Source of the DNA: a virus
Virus record (IMG/VR): IMGVR_UViG_3300040815_000828
Location: 1 to 23,833 of that record
Length of the DNA stretch: 23,833 nucleotides
Direction: 5' to 3' (one strand)
Part shown: piece after piece, positions 6,975-15,953 of the stretch
Position numbering within the stretch: position 1 is the stretch's first letter
Layout: each line of letters opens with the position of its first letter
Notes under the pieces: generated by a model
The model's input: the letters and a program-made list of their open reading frames with translations, nothing else
Database searches by the model: none
Told to the model about the DNA's origin: nothing
Made by a program: the position numbers and the translations under genes

Positions 6975-7350
6975 ACAAGCTCAGTGTATAGAACTCCTTG
7001 AAAAATATTTAAAAGATATAGATAGTCCGATAAAAAGGGAAACATATCTTAATATGTGTGAGCAAATGGGTAAAGAGCCTGATCCGGCAGAACTACCATT
7101 AGCTTATGAAGACCTTACGTATGATGCACAATTAGCATATAGTATTTATACTAAATTAGGTAGCCGAATTTACGGAGACGTCGGTTTTACTGGAAAAGAT
7201 TACACAAACCTCCCCATTCTCATCGAGGTACATAACATAATTGATCCTGAATATTTATTAATATTACTTAGTGTGCTAGATAGCCACTATATTAATAAAA
7301 GTCAGGCACAAATTAAAAAGATGCACGATGATATAAAAAAGAAAAAGTAA
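6964..7350 (+). CDS. Tail chaperone T segment, made as a G-T frameshift fusion
   Basis: This frame encodes the T part of the long chaperone GT, which would total 261 residues after the shift. T contacts the tape measure or tube subunits in lambda. The frame has coding character from the overlap on (QAQCIELLEKYLKDID, then PIKRETYLNM), well before its first ATG at 7054, and that ATG has no nearby Shine-Dalgarno sequence. There is no ATG, GTG or TTG between 6955 and 7054. Independent translation is therefore unlikely, and a simple call from 7054 would lose about 30 real residues. The segment ends in a lysine-rich helix and overlaps the tape measure start as TAATG. Confidence 0.75.
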   Translation, partial: KENEQAQCIELLEKYLKDIDSPIKRETYLNMCEQMGKEPDPAELPLAYEDLTYDAQLAYSIYTKLGSRIYGDVGFTGKDYTNLPILIEVHNIIDPEYLLILLSVLDSHYINKSQAQIKKMHDDIKKKK

Positions 7351-10300
7351 TGAAAATTCCTTTTAAGATATCTATGTTGTTCGAAGACCGCGGCCTAGCA
7401 AGGGCAGAAAAGCGGTCTGAAAGATATGCTAAAAACTTTGAAAGAGCTGAAGAAGCACAACGACGTGCTCAACGTACTCTTGAAAAAGGTGGTTTTTATA
7501 CAGAATCCGGTGGAGGCGGTGGAGGAGGCGGCGGCGGCGGAGCCAGCCCGCTAAACACCTATAAGACCCAAAGATCAACTATCGGTACCCGAGGTGCAGA
7601 TGCTAGAAACTTTAGTGGTCTAGCTGGTGCAGCTGGAGCAGGACAAGGTATTGTTGCTGCATATGCTACTCTCGCATCAACTCTATTTGCTGTTACTGCA
7701 GGTTTTCAGGCTCTATCTCAAGCTGCCCGAGTAGAACAGCTAACAGCAGGACTAGAAATTTTGGGTGCTAGAGGAGGAACGTCTCTTAAAGCTACCGCAC
7801 AAGGACTTAGAGAAGTTACAGATAATGCAATTAGTACGGCAGAAGCTATGAAAGCAGTGGCTTCTGCATCTGCTGCTGGTCTAGGTCAAGATGAGATAAA
7901 CAGGCTGGGTAGGGTAGCCAGAGGTGCTTCTCTTGCACTAGGTCGTAATCTTGGCGAGTCAATGGATCGCTTGACTCGTGGTGCGATTAAACTAGAACCG
8001 GAACTTTTGGATGAACTTGGTATCATGGTTCGTCTTGATGAAGCTGTAAAGCAGTACGCTTTAGAAAATAATAAAGTAGCCTCTTCTCTTTCGCTAACGG
8101 AGAGACGGCAAGCGTTTCTAAATGCGGTTTTAGAGGAGGGTGAGCGTAAGTTCGGAGAAATTGCAGATAATGCTGGAACAAATCCCTATGATAGACTTCA
8201 AGCAGCTGTTCAAGATTTTGGAACAAGTTTGCTTACTCTAGTTAACGGCCCCCTAAAGTTTTTTGTAAATATAGGTGCAGCAATTCCTGCTTTAATCTTG
8301 TTGCCTCTCATGAATACTATTAAAACTGCATCTTCTAAAATTTTTCCAACTTTTAGCTCGCAGATGGAAAATATGACGGGCAAAATAGAATCTCAACAGT
8401 TAGCTGTAAATAGTCTAAGAGGTGCTTTAGAAGATCAACAAGGTACAATGGAGTATGGAATATCTCTCCGCAAAAAGTTTATAGAAGATATGGATATTAT
8501 TGAAGCTTTAGATCAAGCTGGAATAGACGCAGATAAAATCGATCCTGCTAAGGCAACAACACAAACTCAACGAGATCAGATGCGTAAAGCTCTTTTAGAT
8601 GAAATTGCTTTTAGAGAAAAAGACATTGTTAATGTTTCTGCAGATAAAGTAGCCGCAGAAGAAGCTGTAATTAGAAAACTAAGGTCGGCCTTGGATACTT
8701 ATCATGACACCGAAGATATGTTAGGGGCTATTAATAGTAGGCTAATTACAAGAGTAGCAATTGAGAGCCGGTCAGCAATTTTGCTAGAAACAAACAAGCG
8801 AACTATACAAGATTACTATGCTACTGTTGAGGGTGGAGGAAGTGTTTTTAAAGCTCTTGGAACTGCTGTATATAGATTTTTTGGTAATGCAAGTACACAA
8901 ACTGCTATTCTAAAGCAAGAGCTTGTAGAAACAAATGGTGCTGCATTAACACTAGCGCAGCGTTTTAAGGTGCTTGCTTTTAGAGTTGATGGATATTTGA
9001 GTGCGGCTTGGAACTCTACTAAGCTAGTACTTAATGGGTTTTTAAGGCTTATTCCGATAATTGGAAATGTAACTATAGTTTTTGGGCTTATTACAGGTGC
9101 CCTAAACTTTATAAAAAGTGAGGCTCAAAAAACTTTTGAAGCTACTAGAAAAGAACTAGGTGAACTAGCAAAAAGCTCAGAAAAGGTGGGCATAGAGATA
9201 CAAAAAGCATTTGATGCTAGAAACTATACCCAAGGTTTTGAAGCAGCCATAAAAAATATGTCAGAAATTGTGGACAAGCTAGGCGATCTAGAGGCTGCTT
9301 CACAAAGAGCAACTAGCTATTTTGCATCACCTGCTTTTGTCGGAGGAACTTGGGCAGCAAAAACAATAAATAATTTAAAAAGAATAGGAGCAGAAGTTCT
9401 TGGGATAGGAACTGTTCCTACAGGACAGGCTTTAGCGGGTGTTAGTAATCAAGAAGCCGCTGCTTATAGCCAGCTTGTAGCAAGAGCATATGCCGTTTCA
9501 GCAGAGAAAGGCAGAGACTTAGAAATCGCTCTTAGCAATGCTAGTTTGAGGGGAGAAGACCTGTCTCAAGTAGCTAAAGATAACTTAGAAGAACTAACTG
9601 CTCTTGAGGGGGCGTGGAATAGTATTGGCGAAGCTGCAAAAAAAGCTGGAGAAGGTGTAAAGAAGTTTTATGGCCCTAGCTTTTTACAAACCACATATTC
9701 AGATGTTGCTAACAATCTGTCAGAAATTGATAAACAATTTAAAAACATTAGAGAGGCAGGATTAGATGATGGATCTATTTTTTCTGCCGTAAATGAATTG
9801 TTAAAAGGTGGAATGGAACTTGCTGGAGAGCTAGATAATTTAGCAGGTGGTGATACTTTCTTTAGAGAAACCTTTGATCAGATTTCTACTTTAGAAGCAA
9901 GAATTAATCAGCTAAGAAGAGACGGTGTAGATAAAAATAGAACTGCTATTGATAACTTAGTAAGACAAGCAGATGCAGCAAGACTAAATCTAGCTAGGGC
10001 ATATCAAGAAGGAAATTTTGAGCTTCAATCAGCTATAAAAAATACTGCACAATTTATTAAAGAAAAAACACTGGAAACCTTAAAAGCCGATCAAGAAGTT
10101 CTTAAGGTGCAAAAACAAATAGCGGATGTCGCGGAGAAAAGAATAAAAGTAGAAACTCAAAGAGAAAATTTGCGTAGATTTGGAACACTAAAAAGCCCTA
10201 GTAGAGGTGCTGCTTTACAGGCAGAAAGAGATGCTGCAGTTAGAAAGGCAGAAATAGAAAATGCAGAATCGCAATTAAGACTCGAAATTATTGATGCAGA

Positions 10301-12209
10301 ATATGATCTTGCTAGGTATAAATTACAAACTCAATTAGATATTATGAATCTAAGTGAGGTAAATCAAGCTGTAATTCCTCAAGCACAGCTTAACGCTGCC
10401 AATGTAGGAAATATTACAACAGCTTTTGATATGGACATTATGAACCAGTTACAAGATTTACGAACTAGACGACAAGATCTCATTCTCCGGGGGATACAGA
10501 CCCCAGAACTAGATCAACAAATTAAAGATTTACAACAAATATATGATGAAGGTGGAATAATCGGAGCTACTCTTTTACAACAACTAAAAGACAGCGATGT
10601 AGTGCTTAATACATTTGAAGAATTTAAAGAATATACTGGCCTAATTAGTAGCGAGGTTCAAGTAACAGCAAATAATTTGTATACTCAGTATCAGGCAAGT
10701 AGACTGATAGTAGGGGCTATGGATGCACAAGAACAAAAAACAGAAGCACTAAAAAGACTTACTCAAGATCAACTAGATCTGAGATTAGAAGAAGCAGGGC
10801 TTGCTCAAGATAAAATAGATGCTCTTGTTAGTGACTACGAAAACACAAAAAGAGCGGTAGCACTAGAAACGGAAAGAATTAAAAATGCAAAAGCTCTTAT
10901 TGAGAATGCTAAAAGAGAATATGATATTCGAAACAGCATTTTAGAAATAGTTAATAAAACTAATGAGGTATCTACTCAAAGAGGCGTAAGCGCTAGAGGT
11001 TTATTTACTAGACAAACGGCAAATGCACAAGTAGAGTATCTTAATACAATAGCAAATATTAACATAAAAAGAGCAGAATTACAAAATAGCTTAAGAACAG
11101 AGCAACAGCAGCTAACTATATTACAGACTGAAAGAGATGGGTATCTAGCACAGCAAGAAGCAGGAACACTAGAAAACATAGCTCTTCTTACAGAATCAAC
11201 TGAAAATTATAATATTCAGGAGCAAAAAGTTAACGGTTTAAACAGCGCTATTAATAGACTAGGAACCGAAAGTTCTCTTGCTTACGATGTACTAATAGCT
11301 AAGCAAAGACTGTATACTGCAGAGTTAGAAGCTGCAAGCCTGTCCAGCGTTATTTCTAGGGCACAAGAGGAAGCAGGAGCAGGATTAAAACTAGCAAGCG
11401 AAACTTTTGGTGTTAGATTTGCAGGGGCCTCTGAAGAATTTATGGCTCTATTAAACGACTTTTTGGCTCGTAATCCTGATATGAAAGTAGCAGATGTTCT
11501 TGCAGATGAAAATACAATAAATACCCTACGCAGATCTTCCCTAGAGTTAAAAGTATTAAATACACAAGCACAGGGCCTAAATAGTGTCGCAGATGCGGCA
11601 GCTAATAGTTTTGCAAACGCCTTCTCACAGATAATCCTAGGGACTATGAATGGTACCGAAGCCTTTAAAATGATGGCTATGTCAATTTTGCAAGAAATTA
11701 ATACAATGATTGTGCGAATGTTGATTTTGCAGTCCCTTATGCCTTTCTTTAAGGGAGGATCTGGAATCCAAGGTACCGATCTAGCAATGGACCCAAACTC
11801 TGTTAGTCTAATGGGACCTACTACAGTAATAAATCAAGGTGCGTTTAATCCTGCACCCATTAGTGTTCCAGGCTTGGCTATGGGCGGAATTATGAAGTAT
11901 GCTTCTGGTGGCGTTATGCCTGCAAATAGCATTGCAGGAACTGTTACCAGTCCAACATATCTTGTAGGAGAAGGTAAGTATAACGAAGCTGTAGTTCCTT
12001 TGCCTAATGGTAAACATATCCCAGTACAAATGCACGGAAGTTCCGGCGAAACAAATGTTGTTGTAAATGTAAATGTTTCGGATACCGGAACAACAAGTAC
12101 CCAAGAGGGAATGGACCCAGCAAAGCTAGGCCAGGCTATTTCTACCGCAGTCCAACGAGAACTCATGGCGCAGAAATCTCCCGGCGGCCTATTAAGTAAG
12201 TACGGATAA
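7350..12209 (+). CDS. Tape measure protein
   Basis: A 1619-residue protein, the longest gene here, directly after the chaperones as in siphoviruses. It spans the tail lumen, sets tail length and helps DNA cross the envelope. A charged N-terminus is followed by an 11-glycine run (residues 54-64), a Gly/Ala-rich hydrophobic segment (about 90-125), two more hydrophobic segments (about 304-324 and 563-588) that could cross a membrane, and long Glu/Lys/Gln-rich helical stretches to about 1390. The C-terminus has PFFKGGSG, YASGGVMP and YLVGEGKYNEAVVPLPNG, a common ending in tape measure proteins, then a beta tail. At about 0.15 nm per residue the length suggests a tail near 240 nm (inference). The start overlaps the previous stop by one base with no clear Shine-Dalgarno, so coupled translation is likely. 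Confidence 0.92.
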   Translation: MKIPFKISMLFEDRGLARAEKRSERYAKNFERAEEAQRRAQRTLEKGGFYTESGGGGGGGGGGGASPLNTYKTQRSTIGTRGADARNFSGLAGAAGAGQGIVAAYATLASTLFAVTAGFQALSQAARVEQLTAGLEILGARGGTSLKATAQGLREVTDNAISTAEAMKAVASASAAGLGQDEINRLGRVARGASLALGRNLGESMDRLTRGAIKLEPELLDELGIMVRLDEAVKQYALENNKVASSLSLTERRQAFLNAVLEEGERKFGEIADNAGTNPYDRLQAAVQDFGTSLLTLVNGPLKFFVNIGAAIPALILLPLMNTIKTASSKIFPTFSSQMENMTGKIESQQLAVNSLRGALEDQQGTMEYGISLRKKFIEDMDIIEALDQAGIDADKIDPAKATTQTQRDQMRKALLDEIAFREKDIVNVSADKVAAEEAVIRKLRSALDTYHDTEDMLGAINSRLITRVAIESRSAILLETNKRTIQDYYATVEGGGSVFKALGTAVYRFFGNASTQTAILKQELVETNGAALTLAQRFKVLAFRVDGYLSAAWNSTKLVLNGFLRLIPIIGNVTIVFGLITGALNFIKSEAQKTFEATRKELGELAKSSEKVGIEIQKAFDARNYTQGFEAAIKNMSEIVDKLGDLEAASQRATSYFASPAFVGGTWAAKTINNLKRIGAEVLGIGTVPTGQALAGVSNQEAAAYSQLVARAYAVSAEKGRDLEIALSNASLRGEDLSQVAKDNLEELTALEGAWNSIGEAAKKAGEGVKKFYGPSFLQTTYSDVANNLSEIDKQFKNIREAGLDDGSIFSAVNELLKGGMELAGELDNLAGGDTFFRETFDQISTLEARINQLRRDGVDKNRTAIDNLVRQADAARLNLARAYQEGNFELQSAIKNTAQFIKEKTLETLKADQEVLKVQKQIADVAEKRIKVETQRENLRRFGTLKSPSRGAALQAERDAAVRKAEIENAESQLRLEIIDAEYDLARYKLQTQLDIMNLSEVNQAVIPQAQLNAANVGNITTAFDMDIMNQLQDLRTRRQDLILRGIQTPELDQQIKDLQQIYDEGGIIGATLLQQLKDSDVVLNTFEEFKEYTGLISSEVQVTANNLYTQYQASRLIVGAMDAQEQKTEALKRLTQDQLDLRLEEAGLAQDKIDALVSDYENTKRAVALETERIKNAKALIENAKREYDIRNSILEIVNKTNEVSTQRGVSARGLFTRQTANAQVEYLNTIANINIKRAELQNSLRTEQQQLTILQTERDGYLAQQEAGTLENIALLTESTENYNIQEQKVNGLNSAINRLGTESSLAYDVLIAKQRLYTAELEAASLSSVISRAQEEAGAGLKLASETFGVRFAGASEEFMALLNDFLARNPDMKVADVLADENTINTLRRSSLELKVLNTQAQGLNSVADAAANSFANAFSQIILGTMNGTEAFKMMAMSILQEINTMIVRMLILQSLMPFFKGGSGIQGTDLAMDPNSVSLMGPTTVINQGAFNPAPISVPGLAMGGIMKYASGGVMPANSIAGTVTSPTYLVGEGKYNEAVVPLPNGKHIPVQMHGSSGETNVVVNVNVSDTGTTSTQEGMDPAKLGQAISTAVQRELMAQKSPGGLLSKYG

Positions 12210-12210
12210 T

Positions 12211-12549
12211 ATGGCATCATATGTAACTATAAGTTCTGTAGAATACCCTTTTGATAGTGGTATATCTATACAAAATACCCCCGCTAAGCGTGTCACAAAC
12301 TTTGGTGATGGCTACGCATTGCACATACCTGTAGGTCCCGTAGTTCGTACCTATAATGCAGCTTTTAGTAATAGAACTACTTCTGAGATAGAAACTATCG
12401 AAAGTTTTTTAGTAGCTCAAAAAGGGGAGGCATTTGATATTATTGTGCAGGGAGAAACAATTCATGTAGTAGCGCTAGAGTTTAGAAAAGCGTACCAGAA
12501 TGGAGAAATATATTCTTTATCTGCTACTTTTAAGGAGTATTTCAATTGA
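12211..12549 (+). CDS. Minor tail protein, lambda gpM-like
   Basis: A 112-residue tail-tip protein. The signature of the phage minor tail M group is clear: an N-terminal strand, then PAKRVTNFGDGYALHIPVG, a strand with YNAAFSNRTTSEIETIESFLVAQKG split over residues 50-72, and a final beta strand with SLSATFKEYF. These small proteins form part of the ring where the tube meets the tip (distal-tail role). The gene starts one base after the tape measure stop with only a weak ribosome site, implying coupling, and its stop overlaps the TTG start of the next gene. Confidence 0.8.
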   Translation: MASYVTISSVEYPFDSGISIQNTPAKRVTNFGDGYALHIPVGPVVRTYNAAFSNRTTSEIETIESFLVAQKGEAFDIIVQGETIHVVALEFRKAYQNGEIYSLSATFKEYFN

Positions 12550-14063
12550 GTATTTATTTTAATATTCCTGCTGGAACATACAATGGAAGAGCCGTATCTG
12601 CTACAACTGTTAAGGTAGACCGGGGATTTTCCGAAACTAATAGTATACGAGTTAGAGAAAGTACATTAGAAGACTTTCCTTTTCAACACATAAAAGTACA
12701 TGATATTAATGAACGAAATACTGATATTAAATTAACACTAAATATAAAAACAGAAAGTGAGTATCTTGATATTTTAAAGTATTTTGAAAGTTTAAAAGGT
12801 TGTAAAGCTATAACACTTAGATATCCTGATCCAATAGAGTACTATGGTAACAATTATAATACTCTTTGGTTTAACTTTAATGACACAACTTCTATGCGTG
12901 TAGGCAGGGATGGATCAGGAGGTGCTCCAGGAGTTGGAGATAGCGTAGGTCTTGTAGTTGATACATCAGTATGTGCTGGAGCCCCTCTTGAAGAATATAT
13001 GAATACTCAGCCTGAGTTGATTACGAATGGGACTTTTGATACGGATACGGATTGGACTAAGGGGACTAATGCGTCTATCAGCGGGGGTGTAGCTACACTT
13101 AACGTGGTTGGTGGCGCGTTTACATACATAGCCCAGCCTATCAGCTTCACTGAGAACGCTTGGTATGTGGTTACTCTGACCCTCAATGGCGATGCTGGCA
13201 ACGATGTCAGAATAATAGACGACGGCGGCAATGCTGGAGGGTTAACATCTCCGGCGTATGATGTCACACTTACAGGATCCAACCAGCAAGTCGAATATAT
13301 ATTTCAGGCTAACGCCAACAGCGACGAAATTCAGATTGCTCGAAGCGGCACGGGTGACTGGTCTTTTAGTGTTGACAACATCTCCGTCAAAAAGCTTCCC
13401 GGTTACTGCTTTGTCTCCGATGATGACTTAAACCGCCCTACACTACAATACGACGGTAGCAGATACTACTTAGACTTTGATATCACGGACAATCTTCAAG
13501 GTTCAGGAGGTGACTTGGATACGCTTGGATATCGGGCTGCAAGAACAACCTTTGCAAAAAATATGGTACAAGAAGGTAGCTTTCATATGTGGTTTGCTAC
13601 GGATATTGCAGGTCTGTATGTAGTAGCAAGTAATGATGGAAGCTTAAATACAACCTTATCTCAATTTGCTGGAGGTAATATAGGCTATGATACTAGTGAT
13701 GACTTTGGACTTTATGTAGATGGTGTAGAAACTACATTTGCAGATAGAAACGCAGCTCATGATGCCGTTAGGGGGCTAAATAAAACAGTCTGGGCTGATG
13801 GTGTAGATACAGCTACCTATGCTGCTTGGGCTAACTATAATTGGACAATCGGCTCGGAGTATAACTCTACGTGGGCAATGGATGGTCGGGTCTACAACTG
13901 GTTTTACACTTCAACTCGGGTTGAAGAAAATAAGATAGCGGAAATATCTGACGTTATGTCAAATACCGTACTCAGTAAAAAGATAATTATTACTCAGTGG
14001 TCTACTAGTATTCAAAAAGGTGGCTACGGTAATTTAAATGTGTCAGGGGAGCTTGTGTACTAA
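12546..14063 (+). CDS. Tail-tip protein with lectin-like domains (composite)
   Basis: A 505-residue protein in the tip block between M and L, not part of the minimal lambda set. The start is TTG at 12546 (AAGGAG eight bases upstream, overlapping the previous stop); no other start fits as well. Residues 1-115 look like a virion-anchoring domain (VHDINERNTDIKLTL, KGCKAITLRYPDP). From about 120 there is a concanavalin/LamG-like phage module (DSVGLVVDTS ... RPTLQYDGSRYYLDFDITD ... GLYVDG), split by residues 156-286, which look like a galactose-binding-fold carbohydrate-binding module (PELITNGTFDTDTDW, ISGGVATL, FSVDNISVKKLPG). The insert is far GC-richer than its surroundings. Both modules suggest binding to surface glycans. 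Domain types are from pattern recognition and the ligand is unknown. Confidence 0.65.
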   Translation: MSIYFNIPAGTYNGRAVSATTVKVDRGFSETNSIRVRESTLEDFPFQHIKVHDINERNTDIKLTLNIKTESEYLDILKYFESLKGCKAITLRYPDPIEYYGNNYNTLWFNFNDTTSMRVGRDGSGGAPGVGDSVGLVVDTSVCAGAPLEEYMNTQPELITNGTFDTDTDWTKGTNASISGGVATLNVVGGAFTYIAQPISFTENAWYVVTLTLNGDAGNDVRIIDDGGNAGGLTSPAYDVTLTGSNQQVEYIFQANANSDEIQIARSGTGDWSFSVDNISVKKLPGYCFVSDDDLNRPTLQYDGSRYYLDFDITDNLQGSGGDLDTLGYRAARTTFAKNMVQEGSFHMWFATDIAGLYVVASNDGSLNTTLSQFAGGNIGYDTSDDFGLYVDGVETTFADRNAAHDAVRGLNKTVWADGVDTATYAAWANYNWTIGSEYNSTWAMDGRVYNWFYTSTRVEENKIAEISDVMSNTVLSKKIIITQWSTSIQKGGYGNLNVSGELVY

Positions 14064-15259
14064 TGATATTAGACGTAAACAAACAAAGGTTAGAAGATGA
14101 TTATGTAGAACTATTTGAAATAACTACATCTAGTACTACTTTATACTATACTACGTATCATCAGTCCCTTATACTACAAGATAGAGATTCTCCTTTTACT
14201 AGAAGAACCTATACTTCTTTGCCTATTGATTTTTCTGGATTTGAACACAGATCAGAGGGAGCATATGCACGTCCTCAGGTTAGCTTTTCAAATGTACTAA
14301 ATACCCTTCCCGGTGTGCTGGGCACCGCAGATGAACTGCTAGGCAAAAAGATTACTAGACGGCGTACACTATATAAGTATCTTCCTAGTGATCAAACTAC
14401 TCCGGGAGGAACAGAAAGTTCTGCTCCAACAGAACTACCTCAACAAGTGTTTTACTTTGATAGAGTTACCGAAGAAAACCCAAATATTATCTCTTATGAG
14501 TTAACAACGGGATTTGACTTGGAAGGCGTTTCTGTTCCAAATAGATTTATTATTGCTAATAGCTGTAGTTGGTTATATCAAGGAAATGCCCAAGACTTAG
14601 ATTTAAATACAACAACTCCTCTTGGTGCCTGCACATGGAGAACTGATAATATTTTAGATGCGGATACAGATTTTGTAATTATGTACGATACTGCAAATAG
14701 AGTTCTGCTAAAAGAATCTGAAAGCGGTATACATAACAATGCTGCGGGTGCTATTGATATTGATACTCTAACACCACCTACAAGTGCTGTAGAAGATAAG
14801 CTATACTCTAGAGATAAGACAGTTACTTATGCTGATACACTAGCTACTACAACCATTCAAGAATACTTTCAAGCACTAAATACAGAGCTAGTAACTACAT
14901 TTAATATTGCTAACTTTAGACGTGTTAGGATGTATACAGCTTGGAACTCCAATACTATTTATAGGATATATAAAGAAGGCAGGGTATTTAACCCTTGCGT
15001 AATTTATAATAACAGAGTTTTTGTTGCGGTAAATAATAGTCAAGGTAAAGTACCTAATGCAGCAAATAGCGCTTACTGGGAACGTATTGATCTTTGTGGC
15101 AAAAAGCTTTCTAGCTGTGCAGCTAGATACAGTGTACGTAAATATCAATATACAGGAGAAGGGAGTAATATAGTTATTATTCCTTATGCAACACAACAAA
15201 CAGATTCAAAGGTATTACCATATGGAGGATTCCCCGCCGCTAAACGATATAATAGATAA
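14063..15259 (+). CDS. Minor tail protein, lambda gpL-like, with inserted binding module
   Basis: A 398-residue tip protein. The N-terminal part has the L-type beta pattern (FEHRSEGAYARPQVSFSN, then YFDRV and ISYELTTGFDLEGVSVPNRF). Four cysteines fit the metal-cluster set known from lambda gpL: Cys168 (NSCSWLYQG), Cys190 (GACTWR), Cys345 and Cys352 (DLCGKKLSSCAARY), followed by the family ending LPYGGFPAAKRY. By analogy they would hold an iron-sulfur cluster. Between the second and third cysteines lies an insert of about 150 residues. Its end (W294 to W339, with NSNTIYRIYKEG and SAYWERI) resembles a CBM5/12-type carbohydrate-binding module. A fifth cysteine (312) lies inside it. The start overlaps the previous stop by one base (TAATG). 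It overlaps the following K-like gene by 38 bases. Confidence 0.8.
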   Translation: MILDVNKQRLEDDYVELFEITTSSTTLYYTTYHQSLILQDRDSPFTRRTYTSLPIDFSGFEHRSEGAYARPQVSFSNVLNTLPGVLGTADELLGKKITRRRTLYKYLPSDQTTPGGTESSAPTELPQQVFYFDRVTEENPNIISYELTTGFDLEGVSVPNRFIIANSCSWLYQGNAQDLDLNTTTPLGACTWRTDNILDADTDFVIMYDTANRVLLKESESGIHNNAAGAIDIDTLTPPTSAVEDKLYSRDKTVTYADTLATTTIQEYFQALNTELVTTFNIANFRRVRMYTAWNSNTIYRIYKEGRVFNPCVIYNNRVFVAVNNSQGKVPNAANSAYWERIDLCGKKLSSCAARYSVRKYQYTGEGSNIVIIPYATQQTDSKVLPYGGFPAAKRYNR

Positions 15260-15953
15260 GGCTAAACTTTGGCTTAGATACGCACCAAGAGATAAAGAGC
15301 CTTGCGCCGTAGCATATTTACAAAAAGGAAAGCTACACTTAAAGGTGTTAGAAAATACTTCTACGGACCCCAAAAATTATTTTGTAGTAGATAAAGATTA
15401 TGTTAGGCTAAGTCTTACTGGAGAAATACTATATATTATTCACGCTCATCCTGATAACTGTATCCCTAGTGAATACGATATTGCAGCTTGTAACAGCATC
15501 AATATACCCTATATCGTGTTCAACCATAAAACACTAGAATACCAAACTATTTACCCACTAAATTATAAAACTCTTTCTGGTATTCCGTATGAGTTTGGAG
15601 TAGCAGATTGTTTTGAAACAGCAAGAAGCTGGTATCTAATGCACGGAGTACCCATACCCCCTAGAAAAGATTGGATTGACGATTGGTGGGAAGAAGGGTA
15701 TGATTATATTAAAGATTTAGATAAAAGTTGGCCTTTTGTAGAGAGTAAAGGATTAACATATGGTAGCTTAATTACTTTTAATATTCAACACGAAAAAGAG
15801 AATCATCTAGGTATTTATCTTGGACAAGATTGCTTTTTTCATCACGCAGTAGATAGGCTATCCTGCAAAGAAAATTTGTATCCTTTTTGGGGTAAGTTTA
15901 TAAAGAAGGTTTATAACTATGAAGGAAGTATTACTAAACGGTTTTTTGGGTGA
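15222..15953 (+). CDS. Tail-tip peptidase, lambda gpK-like (JAB/MPN + NlpC/P60)
   Basis: A 243-residue protein with two domains as in lambda gpK. The N-terminal JAB/MPN metalloprotease-like domain has Glu26 (KEPCA) and the motif His74-x-His76-Pro with Ser83 and Asp86 (HAHPDNCIPSEYD), matching the JAMM zinc site. The C-terminal NlpC/P60 domain has Cys130 (GVADCFETARSWY) and His195 (NHLGIYLG), the expected catalytic pair. The NlpC/P60 part probably cuts peptidoglycan during entry; the JAB part may act in tip processing. I chose the ATG at 15222 (AAAGG upstream, MEDSPPLND) rather than the in-frame ATG at 15186, since the latter adds 12 unconvincing residues and overlaps more of the L gene. The I-like gene overlaps its end by 35 bases. 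Confidence 0.85.
   Translation: MEDSPPLNDIIDKAKLWLRYAPRDKEPCAVAYLQKGKLHLKVLENTSTDPKNYFVVDKDYVRLSLTGEILYIIHAHPDNCIPSEYDIAACNSINIPYIVFNHKTLEYQTIYPLNYKTLSGIPYEFGVADCFETARSWYLMHGVPIPPRKDWIDDWWEEGYDYIKDLDKSWPFVESKGLTYGSLITFNIQHEKENHLGIYLGQDCFFHHAVDRLSCKENLYPFWGKFIKKVYNYEGSITKRFFG

Noticed and set aside
7054-7350. T segment as an independent 98-residue gene from ATG 7054
   Set aside because: No Shine-Dalgarno near the ATG and clear coding sequence in the same frame upstream; frameshift expression from G explains it better.
7509-7541. GGN run as a possible DNA regulatory repeat or CRISPR-like array
   Set aside because: It is in frame, encodes only glycine, and has no spacer structure.
11834-12220. 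A 128-codon minus-strand frame over the tape measure C-terminus
   Set aside because: The plus strand here encodes the conserved tape measure ending; the minus frame has no recognisable motif or independent context.
15186-15221. Upstream start for the K-like gene at 15186
   Set aside because: It adds 12 residues without family resemblance and a longer overlap with L; the ATG at 15222 has a better upstream purine run.
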